Positions 1 through 6,300 of a stretch of 10,661 nucleotides of DNA are shown piece after piece (position 1 is the stretch's first letter; every line of letters begins with the position of its first letter). The notes beneath the pieces are model-generated. The model was given only the letters and a program-made list of their open reading frames with translations, searched no databases and had not been told where the DNA came from. A program made the translations under genes and the position numbers. The DNA comes from Pirellulaceae bacterium (GTDB taxonomy: Bacteria > Planctomycetota > Planctomycetia > Pirellulales > Pirellulaceae): assembly GCA_013002105.1 (NCBI GenBank), contig JABDKS010000099.1, positions 1 to 10,661 on the forward strand. The letters run 5' to 3'.

Positions 1-84
1 GCGGCATGGGAGCGATGGGGCGTGGAAAATCAAGTCACGCCGCTGCCCCGCGACTTAGGTGTAAAGTATTTGCAACCGGATTGA
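1..84 (+). CDS. C-terminal end of a gene entering from the left (possibly arylsulfatase)
   Basis: Frame 1 is open from the first base and ends at TGA 82-84, giving 27 residues that start AAWERWGVENQVTPLPRD and end in YLQPD. The composition looks like genuine protein. A Trp-x-x-Trp pair followed by a short 'V.PLP' stretch resembles the tail of many planctomycete arylsulfatases, which often finish with 'W..W..R..V.P'. That match is from memory and is short, so the family is a guess. No catalytic part is inside the window. The next gene on the same strand begins about 250 bases later, so the two are probably not tightly coupled. Confidence 0.5.
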   Translation, partial: AAWERWGVENQVTPLPRDLGVKYLQPD

Positions 85-333
85 GAATGCCGGATCGGAA
101 TTCGACAAGATGGACCACCGACTCTGTGCGTTGTGGATAACGTTGATCGCGGTGTCCCGTTGGTCGCAAGTTAGGAGAAAGTTTTAGACCGTGCTCCCGG
201 CAATGGCAACAAAATCCGCGTCGGCAAATGTCCTACAATGGACGCAGCAAAACAAAGTTCTGGTCTGGAGCAGAAGGAAAGTGCCACGACAGGTACTCGT
301 CTGCGCAGTTTTGGTCATGTGAAAGTTCGAGCA

Positions 334-1443
334 ATGAAAAAACGATGGCGAATCGCCGGTATCAACTTTTCACACATGCATATGGGCGACTTGTTGCGGC
401 AAGTCGCCGAACATCCAAACGCTGACATCGTCGGCATCTGTGATGAGCGGCCCGAAGCGATGCAAGATGCGATCGACGCGTTGGCCATTCCCCAATCAAT
501 GGTCTTTACCGACCACCGGCAGTGTATGGAATCGACTGACCCGGACTTGGTCATTCTCTGTCCGCCCACCGGTGAACACGCGTTGTGGACAGAGCGCATC
601 GCTCCGTTCGGCGTTCATCTATTCATCGAGAAACCTTTTGCGGCATCGCTGCAGGATGCAGATCGGATGATTGCAGCGGTCGAGAAAACAGGAAAGCGAA
701 TGGTGATCAATTGGCCGATTCGCTGGGAGCCCTGTTACTACACGATGTGGCGATTGATCACGGACGGAGTGATCGGCGAGGTCACCGAAGTGCATCACTA
801 CGGCGGTAATCGCGGGCCGCTTTATCATGGTGCCGATAAAGTGGAGTTCGAGCCGACGGCAGAAGAGAAGCAACGCAGTTGGTGGTACAAGCTGGAGTCG
901 GGTGGCGGATCACTGCGCGACTACCTCGGTTACGGCGTGACACTGGGTACTTGGTTTAACGGTGGTCAGGTACCGATCGAGGTCACGTCGGTGACAACGG
1001 CTACGCCCGGCGTGGAAGTCGACGAACACAGCATCACGGTCGCTCGCTACAAAAACGGGTTATCAAAGTTTGAAACCCGATGGGGAACATTCACCGATCC
1101 CTGGGTCCATCAACCGCAACCGAAATGTGGGTTCGTTGTTCGCGGTACCGACGGCACGATTGCCAGTTACGACTACGAAACAACCCTCCGCGTTCAAACC
1201 AGGCAACGCCCGGAAGGATACGATCACCCGGCACAACAACTACCAGAGGGTGAACGCAATGGTATCGAGTACACGCTGTCGCGTCTTGCGGGTGATCTAT
1301 CGATCGACGGCCCGTTGTCGCCCGCGGTAGCCCGCATCGGACAACAGATTATCGAATCGGCAATCTTGAGCGCGCAACAGAAATGCACCGTCCCGCTCGC
1401 AGATGTCGCGATCGACGCCTCCGTCAAAACCTCACAAGTTTGA
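334..1443 (+). CDS. Gfo/Idh/MocA family oxidoreductase
   Basis: A 369-residue NAD(P)-dependent oxidoreductase of the Gfo/Idh/MocA family, which oxidises or reduces sugars, inositols and related polyols. Residues 4-120 form the Rossmann domain: a first strand RIAGINFSHMHMG, an acidic residue after the second strand (VGICDERP, residues 33-40), a CPPTGEH segment (76-82) and the family signature EKP at 99-101, whose Lys is expected to be catalytic. The C-terminal alpha/beta domain has GGGSLRDYLGYG (190-201), matching the usual 'GGG.L.D.G.H' stretch but without the customary His. The nucleotide loop is not a textbook GxGxxG. The frame is open back to an ATG at 238, but the 32 extra residues are low-complexity and would precede the first Rossmann strand, and 334 fits the family's N-terminus; a weak GAAAG lies upstream of it. 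No signal peptide is visible, so it is probably cytoplasmic. The substrate cannot be assigned. Confidence 0.9.
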   Translation: MKKRWRIAGINFSHMHMGDLLRQVAEHPNADIVGICDERPEAMQDAIDALAIPQSMVFTDHRQCMESTDPDLVILCPPTGEHALWTERIAPFGVHLFIEKPFAASLQDADRMIAAVEKTGKRMVINWPIRWEPCYYTMWRLITDGVIGEVTEVHHYGGNRGPLYHGADKVEFEPTAEEKQRSWWYKLESGGGSLRDYLGYGVTLGTWFNGGQVPIEVTSVTTATPGVEVDEHSITVARYKNGLSKFETRWGTFTDPWVHQPQPKCGFVVRGTDGTIASYDYETTLRVQTRQRPEGYDHPAQQLPEGERNGIEYTLSRLAGDLSIDGPLSPAVARIGQQIIESAILSAQQKCTVPLADVAIDASVKTSQV

Positions 1444-1519
1444 GAACGTATCGTGTTCCGGCGAAGTCATTGGCTTGCGTCATTTAACGAATTTGATGAA
1501 GCGATGATGCGAATGGCCA

Positions 1520-2980
1520 ATGGCAGCGTCAAGTTTTGCACCTCCACTGAATATCCAAACATTGATTACCCGAGCCAACCAACTGATCTTGTCCCGCTTG
1601 ATTGCGGTGTTCGTAGCTTTGGTGCTGACCAACCAATACGGCGCTGCGCAGGATGCTGCACAGGATGCTGCGCTGCACGCTGAAGACTTTGATTCGGATA
1701 CCGAGGGAGTCCCGAGCGGCTGGACGGTTGTGTCGGGCAATTGGCACCTGTCCAACGGCACGTTGGTGGCCGACTCGATCGACTCAGAGGCCTACATCAC
1801 TTTTGGTGATGATTCGTGGGAAAACTACGAAGTCAAAGTCGACGTTACCTTTCGTAAAGTTCGTAGTCCTTCGCGGTGGTTGTCGGTGTTGGTTCGTGCG
1901 CAAAAAGATGGGTCGACGCCGTGGTCCCAGGTTCCGATTCGTTTTCAAACGTCATCGAACAACGGAGTAGAGTTTGCCGCTCGGACGACGACAGATCAGT
2001 GGAGTGTTCGGCAGACTGCCAGTGCACCGTCCGCGTCAAAACTGAATCAACCTAGAGAGATCAAAGTTGCGGTGCGTGGTTCACACGTTCAGGCGTTTTT
2101 GGATGGTAATCAAGTCATCAGTAGCCACCTATGTGTGGATCGTGCAAGCGGTTGTGTGGGATTGGGAGTCAGCGGTTGCATTGCGACATTCGATAATTTT
2201 TCGCTTAAGCGTTTACGCAGGATAGAGCGAGAGACGCACGGTGTCAGTAATCGATGCGAAAACGTGGCTCATCGAGGTTTCTCGGCCGCCGCACCAGAGA
2301 ACACGCTGGCCGCGATCACCGAAGCAATCGCGGCGGGAGCGAGCGGGTGCGAATTTGATGTTTACGGTTGTCGCGACGGGACGGTTGTGCTGATGCACGA
2401 CAAAACGGTTGATCGCACGACCGATGGTACGGGCCCCGTGACCGAGTTGAGTTTGCGGGAACTGCAGCGGTTCGACGCCGGGTCTTGGAAAGATCCCAAG
2501 TACGCCGATCAACGTGTGCCTACGCTTACCCAGGCACTCCAATCGCTCCGCGGATCAGGATGCAGACCGGTCGTTGAGATCAAAATGGAGGGGATTTCTG
2601 AGCGAGTGGTTGGTGATATTCGTTCGCTGGATATGGTCGACCAGGTGGACGTCATCGCATTCAGTCAAAACGTGGTGCGCGAGATACGACAACTCGAGCC
2701 GCAGATTCGCTGCGCGTGGCTATGCAACGAAACGCTCGAGGGAACGCCGGCCGAACAAGCCGATTGGCTTGAATCTCGAGCAAATGTGTGTGGAACCAAA
2801 TTGTTGGATCTGAATTTCAAGATGCTGTCGCCGGAACTGGTTCGTGAACTCAAGCGTCGTGGCTTGGGAGTGTGGACCTGGACGGTGGATGAATCTGCGG
2901 TGATGGCAGCCCTGAGGCAATGGGGTGTCGACAGCATCACGACCAATCGCCCAGATTTACTTCAGCAACAAATGCAGTGA
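1520..2980 (+). CDS. Secreted glycerophosphodiester phosphodiesterase with N-terminal concanavalin-like domain
   Basis: A 486-residue protein with three parts. Residues 1-44 look like a signal peptide: polar start, hydrophobic LIAVFVALVL, then YGAAQ. Residues about 55-232 form a beta-rich domain resembling the concanavalin/LamG or DUF1080-like modules common in planctomycetes (FDSDTEGVPSGW at the start, TFDNFSL at the end), usually linked to carbohydrate binding or hydrolysis. Residues 248-483 are a GDPD TIM barrel with the expected active-site residues: HRG at 251-253, PENT at 259-262, EFD at 278-280, HD at 293-294, EIK at 353-355, then VWTWTVDE (451-458) and the C-terminal ITTNRPD. The barrel hydrolyses glycerophosphodiesters to glycerol 3-phosphate and an alcohol using a metal ion. 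The active site looks intact. No lipobox is visible, so it is probably periplasmic or secreted. It starts 76 bases after the oxidoreductase and may share its transcript. The start is uncertain: the ATG at 1520 lacks a clear ribosome site, and a TTG at 1562 would give a shorter leader. Confidence 0.92.
   Translation: MAASSFAPPLNIQTLITRANQLILSRLIAVFVALVLTNQYGAAQDAAQDAALHAEDFDSDTEGVPSGWTVVSGNWHLSNGTLVADSIDSEAYITFGDDSWENYEVKVDVTFRKVRSPSRWLSVLVRAQKDGSTPWSQVPIRFQTSSNNGVEFAARTTTDQWSVRQTASAPSASKLNQPREIKVAVRGSHVQAFLDGNQVISSHLCVDRASGCVGLGVSGCIATFDNFSLKRLRRIERETHGVSNRCENVAHRGFSAAAPENTLAAITEAIAAGASGCEFDVYGCRDGTVVLMHDKTVDRTTDGTGPVTELSLRELQRFDAGSWKDPKYADQRVPTLTQALQSLRGSGCRPVVEIKMEGISERVVGDIRSLDMVDQVDVIAFSQNVVREIRQLEPQIRCAWLCNETLEGTPAEQADWLESRANVCGTKLLDLNFKMLSPELVRELKRRGLGVWTWTVDESAVMAALRQWGVDSITTNRPDLLQQQMQ
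1649..1672 (+). repeat. Two tandem 12-base units at the signal-peptide junction
   Basis: Two adjacent 12-base units, CAGGATGCTGCA and CAGGATGCTGCG, differ only in the last base. They encode QDAAQDAA immediately after the hydrophobic core of the phosphodiesterase leader. The unit length is a multiple of three, so gain or loss of a copy would keep the frame and only lengthen the linker between leader and mature protein. Confidence 0.75.
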
Positions 2981-3058
2981 CTCGAGAAAATGATTGATAA
3001 TTTGCAGTCATGTCTGCGATACTGGTGGAGTCAATCGTAAGTGTTGGGAGATGGTTCC

Positions 3059-3286
3059 ATGGCTAAATCTTTCTGGGGAAACGACGAATCGGAAGAGATC
3101 GAGAACGATCTGGTGTTCTATCGAATCGAAGAATTCGAAGATGCCGATGGGGTCATCGACGAACGAGTCGTTGTGATGAAAACTGAAATGCGTCGCGACA
3201 AACTACCCCGTCGACAGCCCCTCAAAATTGATCCTCAACGGCTTCAAGCCGCAGACGAGGCGCTGAAACGATTCTTTACACGATAG
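3059..3286 (+). CDS. Small charged hypothetical protein (75 residues)
   Basis: I do not recognise this protein. It starts MAKSFWGNDESEEIENDL and ends in ALKRFFTR. The N-terminal half is strongly acidic (two clusters of Glu/Asp within residues 8-31), while the C-terminal half is basic (MRRDKLPRRQPLKIDPQR, residues 43-60). There is no signal peptide, membrane segment or cysteine. The start is chosen from the sequence: GGGAG at 3046-3050 lies 8 bases before the ATG at 3059, a much better ribosome site than most genes here have. An in-frame GTG at 3041 would add six residues but would overlap that site. A good ribosome site, the charge pattern and the isolated position support a real gene. It may be a small cytoplasmic protein conserved in planctomycetes; that is inference. 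Confidence 0.7.
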   Translation: MAKSFWGNDESEEIENDLVFYRIEEFEDADGVIDERVVVMKTEMRRDKLPRRQPLKIDPQRLQAADEALKRFFTR

Positions 3287-3307
3287 CAGCGCGGTGTAAA
3301 ACTGTAC

Positions 3308-3340
3308 TTGCCAGGTGATGTGATGTCGTAGGACTGGCAA
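3308..3340. repeat. 7-base inverted repeat between the small gene and the DUF1569 gene
   Basis: TTGCCAG at 3308-3314 is matched perfectly by CTGGCAA at 3334-3340, with 19 bases between the arms. It begins 22 bases after the stop of the 75-residue gene. It could form a long-looped hairpin, but there is no T-run, so a classical terminator is unlikely. It could also be a spaced protein-binding site. Confidence 0.35.
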
Positions 3341-3380
3341 TTCGCAAAACTCTCGAACTTTGCAACTGTGTCAGAACTTT

Positions 3381-3398
3381 GTGTATGCGATGATACAC
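3381..3398. promoter_or_regulatory. Operator-like palindrome upstream of the DUF1569 gene
   Basis: GTGTAT-GCGATG-ATACAC is a perfect 6-base inverted repeat with a 6-base spacer, 104 bases before the DUF1569 start. The shape (TGTAT-N6-ATACA) is like half-sites bound by GntR- or TetR-type dimeric repressors. The right arm overlaps TACACT with a TG one base upstream, a possible extended -10 element, but I see no good -35 partner. No regulator gene lies next to it, so the assignment as an operator is inference. Confidence 0.35.
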
Positions 3399-3502
3399 TC
3401 CTGACGATGCAATAGCGCTGGGTTAGCGGTGTCACTGTCCGTTCGTGTCTGATCGGCGGCCAATATCTATGGACAACGGTTTTCTTTCGATAGGAGAGTG
3501 AG

Positions 3503-3973
3503 ATGGCAAACGATCCTGAGCGGCGTGAGTTGACGTTTGAGAATCTGAATGAAGTCGTCGCGGAAGCGGAACGGTTGGCTGCCGGGAATGTTCGCACGAC
3601 CGGAAAGCATTCCTTCGGTCAGATTCTCAATCACCTGGCGCTCAGCCACGATGTTGCGACCGGGCGCGCGGTCGGGCCGCCTCCGCCGTGGTTTATGAAA
3701 TTGATGCTGCCGGTAATGAGGCGGATGGTGATCCATTCCAAACCGCTTAAGCCGGGCATCAAACTTCCCGCCGATGGGGAAGCCTTTTTCTGGCCGGACA
3801 AAGAATTCGATGTGCCCACTGCATTGCAGCATTTGAAGGAATCAGTCGAGTGCTACAAAAGTAACGGGCCGTTGGAAAAGCATCCGTTCTTTGGCAAGTT
3901 GACCGCGGAGCAAGGCGAATCACTAAGTTGTCGTCACGCGGCGCTGCATCTGGGATTCGTGCACCCGGTGTAA
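3503..3973 (+). CDS. DUF1569 family protein (DinB/YfiT-like fold)
   Basis: A 156-residue protein I recognise as DUF1569, a family common in planctomycetes that I recall being placed with the DinB/YfiT-like four-helix metalloproteins. Conserved parts are TTGKHSFGQILNHLALSHD (32-50) with candidate metal ligands His36/His44, a central PGIKLPADGEAFFWP (84-98), KHPFFGKLTAEQ (126-137) and the terminal RHAALHLGFVHP (144-155), whose paired histidines match the last-helix HxxxH of DinB proteins. There is no signal peptide, so it should be cytoplasmic. DinB-type proteins are often thiol-dependent transferases or hydrolases; the reaction of DUF1569 members is not established. The start is well supported by AGGAG at 3492-3496, six bases before the ATG. 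The protein appears complete. A ruined gene of the related DinB family follows directly on the same strand. Confidence 0.88.
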   Translation: MANDPERRELTFENLNEVVAEAERLAAGNVRTTGKHSFGQILNHLALSHDVATGRAVGPPPPWFMKLMLPVMRRMVIHSKPLKPGIKLPADGEAFFWPDKEFDVPTALQHLKESVECYKSNGPLEKHPFFGKLTAEQGESLSCRHAALHLGFVHPV

Positions 3974-3986
3974 TGAATCCGGTGGT

Positions 3987-4361
3987 GCCTGTCCGTTGGC
4001 CGAGATCCTTTGTTGGGTCGAAGGCACGCTGACATAAGATTGATGGGACATCGCTCCGGCCCTGGAGAGCCCTGTCGATCGTCGGTGTTCACTAATCAAA
4101 AAGTGATATTAGAGTTGTTGGATCGGAACGTTGCGGTTGCGATTGAGCGTATCTCTACGACGGCAGACGACGAATCTGGGAAATCAGCAGTCTCTACTCT
4201 CCCGTGGACAGGCGTCGCTGACAATGTCAAAGGCCGCTGTCGTTCGTTCGTGGGTGATCAACCACCTGATCCACCATCGTGCACGTATGTGTGTCGATTC
4301 GCAACTGAAGGATCTGCCGGTGCCGGCACTGTGCCGTCCTTCGGCGGACGAACAGGGGTGA
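3987..4361 (+). pseudogene. Decayed DinB-family gene, 5' truncated, with two stops and two frame changes
   Basis: No single frame gives a sensible protein, but three successive pieces align to a DinB-family protein. Piece 1 (frame of 3987) reads LAEILCWVEGTLT, then TAA at 4035, D, TGA at 4041, then WDIAPALESP; intact relatives have roughly 'HLAEIPGWVEGTLTQDELDIAP'-type sequence here, so both stops sit on normally coding positions. Piece 2 (+2 frame, about 4082-4174) reads VFTNQKVILELLDRNVAVAI then ERISTTADDE. Piece 3 (back in the first frame, 4173-4361) reads NLGNQQSLLSRGQASLTM, then SKAAVVRSWVINHLIHHRAR and DLPVPALCRPSADEQG before TGA 4359-4361. The NHLIHHRA and PVP..xxPSADE motifs are diagnostic of this family. 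Substituted residues such as CVDSQL for the usual 'VYLRL' show point decay as well. The first 40 or so residues are absent: the remnant begins right after the DUF1569 stop. The family comparison is from memory. Confidence 0.85.
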
Positions 4362-4946
4362 GCAGGTCGGAGTGCTGAAGTATTGCCAGCGAATGTTGTA
4401 AAAGGCAGAACGAGTTTTCGCATTCCGGAAAAGAACCGAAAATTGTCAAAAGATTCACACGAAAGCAGCCGCGTTCATTAGCCGTCGCGACAGCGGTATC
4501 GCAATGCCGGATCAACGGCGACTGCTACCAAGCTAATGGTGTCGATACGGGCGATAGTGCGATGTCGGTCACTATGAACGGGTCGGATCAACGAGTTTTC
4601 GCGCCGTTGTTTGTTCATGCCGGTGTAGGGAGTTGATTTGTTTACATGTGCCCGACAAGGGTCAGCCAGCGAGCCATCGGCAACAGTTCACTGCAGTTCA
4701 TGACGAGTCGTTGGTGAACAAATCTGCATGAAGATTGTTCCATTGATTTGCGAGACAACTCTTGTTGGTGGCGTTAGTCGTTCCTATGTTTGAATAAAGT
4801 TCTCGCTTCCAAGCACCTGCGCTGTCGAAAGTTGAAACTCGATCTTGGTTTTTACGAACCGTCCGAATTGGTACTTTCTATGTTTGTATTGCTTGTCGTT
4901 TTGCGGGAGGTTCGTTCCTAAGTTGAACGTAATGAGAGATCCGACG
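4362..4946. other. 585-base stretch with no recognisable gene
   Basis: I see no convincing gene here on either strand. An open stretch in one + frame (4379-4639) has no usable start near its beginning and no recognisable motif. A 10-base direct repeat CGGATCAACG occurs at 4508-4517 and 4584-4593, and an 8-base palindrome ACTGCAGT at 4690-4697; both could be chance. GTTCAC at about 4686 and GTGAAC at about 4714 form a loose inverted pair around it. The promoter of the downstream membrane-protein gene should lie in the last 200 bases, but I cannot point to a clear -35/-10 pair. The stretch may be further decayed sequence beyond the DinB remnant. Confidence 0.5.
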
Positions 4947-6074
4947 ATGCCAAATCTACGACGACGGCGGACAAAGTGTTTCGCAACGGGAAAGCATCTG
5001 CTGGTGATTGGGTTGGCGTGTTTGATACACGTCGAATCGCTTACCGCACAAGAATCAAATCGTACAACGTCGATTGTCGCTGGCAGTCATTCGCCGACCT
5101 GTACCAACCGCTGGCGCGGCTTTCTGTTTATCGACAATCAGTACATCTCGCCGCCCTACAAGTTGGAACTGCGTTCCAACGAGATGGTCATCAACGGCGT
5201 GGCGTTTTCGCCCGGATACTTCGATTCGGATGGCTGCGGTCGGACCCCGGCTCAAACACCAACCAACGCTTTCACGTTAGTGAGTTATCACTCGACAACC
5301 GCTGGAGGGCAGCGGAATCGCGAAGCTTTGCAGGATCTGAAGAAGTTCATCGAATTTTCGATGCAGATGAACAACGTGTTGGTGATGAGGGAATCCGCCC
5401 AGCCGGTTTCGTTGATCCCTACCGATGGTGGGCAACAATTATTGGAAAGATTGATGCGATCGGCGGAGGCGAGGATCAAGAATCCGGACATTCCCGACTC
5501 CGTTGAACGCCCGGCAGATCGAATCACATTGGCAAAGCTGACGACGGAGTTCGAGGCAACACCTGCATTTCGTTCGCGAGCATCTGAGCGGATTACGGCC
5601 ATGCAGCAGGTGCAAGCCGCCAACGACACGATGGTCATTTCGAATGTTTGGGTCGACCGGATCGGTTATCCGCTGACCTTGTTCGCGATGGTTGCAGTCG
5701 TACTTGGATTTGGCCACGTGGTTTCCAACAAACCGTATGCGAATGTCGGCCAAGCATCCGAGGGTGAATTGACGTCACGAACGATCGTTGGTCGGTCACT
5801 ATTCATTTTCGGGTTGTTGTCAGTTTCGGATCTTGGATGGACCATCGCGGCTTCGTCGGCCGGAGTGATGCGGGAATTGAATCCGTTGGGTAGTCAGATG
5901 ATCAACAGCCCGACGCAATTGATTCTGTTCAAGATTGCCGTCACGGTGGTTGCAATCACTTTGCTCTATCGGCTCCACGAACACCGTTTCGCGCAGGCCG
6001 CGTCATGGTGGGGGTGCCTGACGCTAACATTGCTGACCGCGCGTTGGCTTACGTTCAATTCGATGTTCCTGTAA
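4947..6074 (+). CDS. Signal-peptide membrane protein with C-terminal DUF5658-like domain
   Basis: A 375-residue protein. Residues 1-35 look like a signal peptide: RRRRTK, then hydrophobic HLLVIGLACLI, then LTAQ. Residues 56-90 contain WRGFLFIDNQYISPPYKLEL followed by VINGVAF, a motif I have seen repeatedly in planctomycete exported proteins. The middle (120-230) is helical and soluble. Residues 238-372 hold about four membrane segments (near 240-258, 284-303, 325-342, 353-371). Within them SDLGWT (294-299), ELNPL (310-314) and the Lys in LFKIAVTV (327-334) match the DUF5658 pattern of an acidic residue, a central E-L-N-P and a following Lys. The function is unknown. A large periplasmic part with a membrane-embedded C-terminus is predicted. 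The start is uncertain: ATG 4947 has a GAGAG eight bases upstream, ATG 4932 is also possible, and TTG 4845 would add a Cys-rich, unlikely leader. Confidence 0.8.
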   Translation: MPNLRRRRTKCFATGKHLLVIGLACLIHVESLTAQESNRTTSIVAGSHSPTCTNRWRGFLFIDNQYISPPYKLELRSNEMVINGVAFSPGYFDSDGCGRTPAQTPTNAFTLVSYHSTTAGGQRNREALQDLKKFIEFSMQMNNVLVMRESAQPVSLIPTDGGQQLLERLMRSAEARIKNPDIPDSVERPADRITLAKLTTEFEATPAFRSRASERITAMQQVQAANDTMVISNVWVDRIGYPLTLFAMVAVVLGFGHVVSNKPYANVGQASEGELTSRTIVGRSLFIFGLLSVSDLGWTIAASSAGVMRELNPLGSQMINSPTQLILFKIAVTVVAITLLYRLHEHRFAQAASWWGCLTLTLLTARWLTFNSMFL

Positions 6075-6280
6075 GAATGCATTGGCGATCCGTTTCTTCG
6101 CTATATTTTTACGAAAATGGCAGCCATTGGTTTGCTGGGCAGGGAGTGCGTCGTCGACAGGTCGTTTCGTACCTGACGGCTTCGGTGAGGATCGACTCCA
6201 GGTCGCGTGATGATTCCAGCGCGTTTGTGGCCGTCGGTCACGGTGGCTCGGTGTCCCGAACGAAGTAGCCGAGCTGATAC

Positions 6281-6300
6281 AAGACCTAGGATTGGGTCTT
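6281..6300. terminator. Hairpin between convergent genes, possible terminator
   Basis: AAGACCTA-GGAT-TGGGTCTT folds into an 8-pair stem (one G-U pair) with a 4-base loop. It touches the stop codon of the minus-strand polymerase gene (TAG, 6301-6303) and lies about 200 bases after the + strand stop at 6074. Neither strand has a T-run after the stem, so it is not a canonical intrinsic terminator, but its place at the convergence point suggests a role in ending or protecting transcripts. Confidence 0.45.

Noticed and set aside
191..322. A 43-codon frame (GTG 191 to TGA 320-322) behind an AGGAG at 172-176
   Set aside because: The ribosome-like site is about 14 bases from the start, too far, and the product has no recognisable features.
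238..333. Longer start for the oxidoreductase
   Set aside because: The extra 32 residues are low-complexity, lie before the first Rossmann strand and have no ribosome site before them.
4335..4350. Small hairpin CGTCC-TTCGGC-GGACG as a terminator
   Set aside because: It lies inside the coding part of the DinB remnant (the PSADE region), has a five-pair stem and no T-run; it is better explained by the former codons.
4010..4378. A 122-residue open frame that could be called a hypothetical gene
   Set aside because: Only its middle part (about 4082-4174) resembles a protein family, and that part is one piece of the frameshifted DinB remnant; both ends are out-of-frame translation.
86..4513. An 11-base sequence AATGCCGGATC shared by 86-96 and 4503-4513
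   Set aside because: Several 11-base matches are expected by chance in a 10 kb window, and nothing around the two copies is similar.
4258..4515. An 85-residue minus-strand open frame
   Set aside because: It is antisense to the DinB remnant, has no ribosome site and no motif; it appears to be a chance frame.
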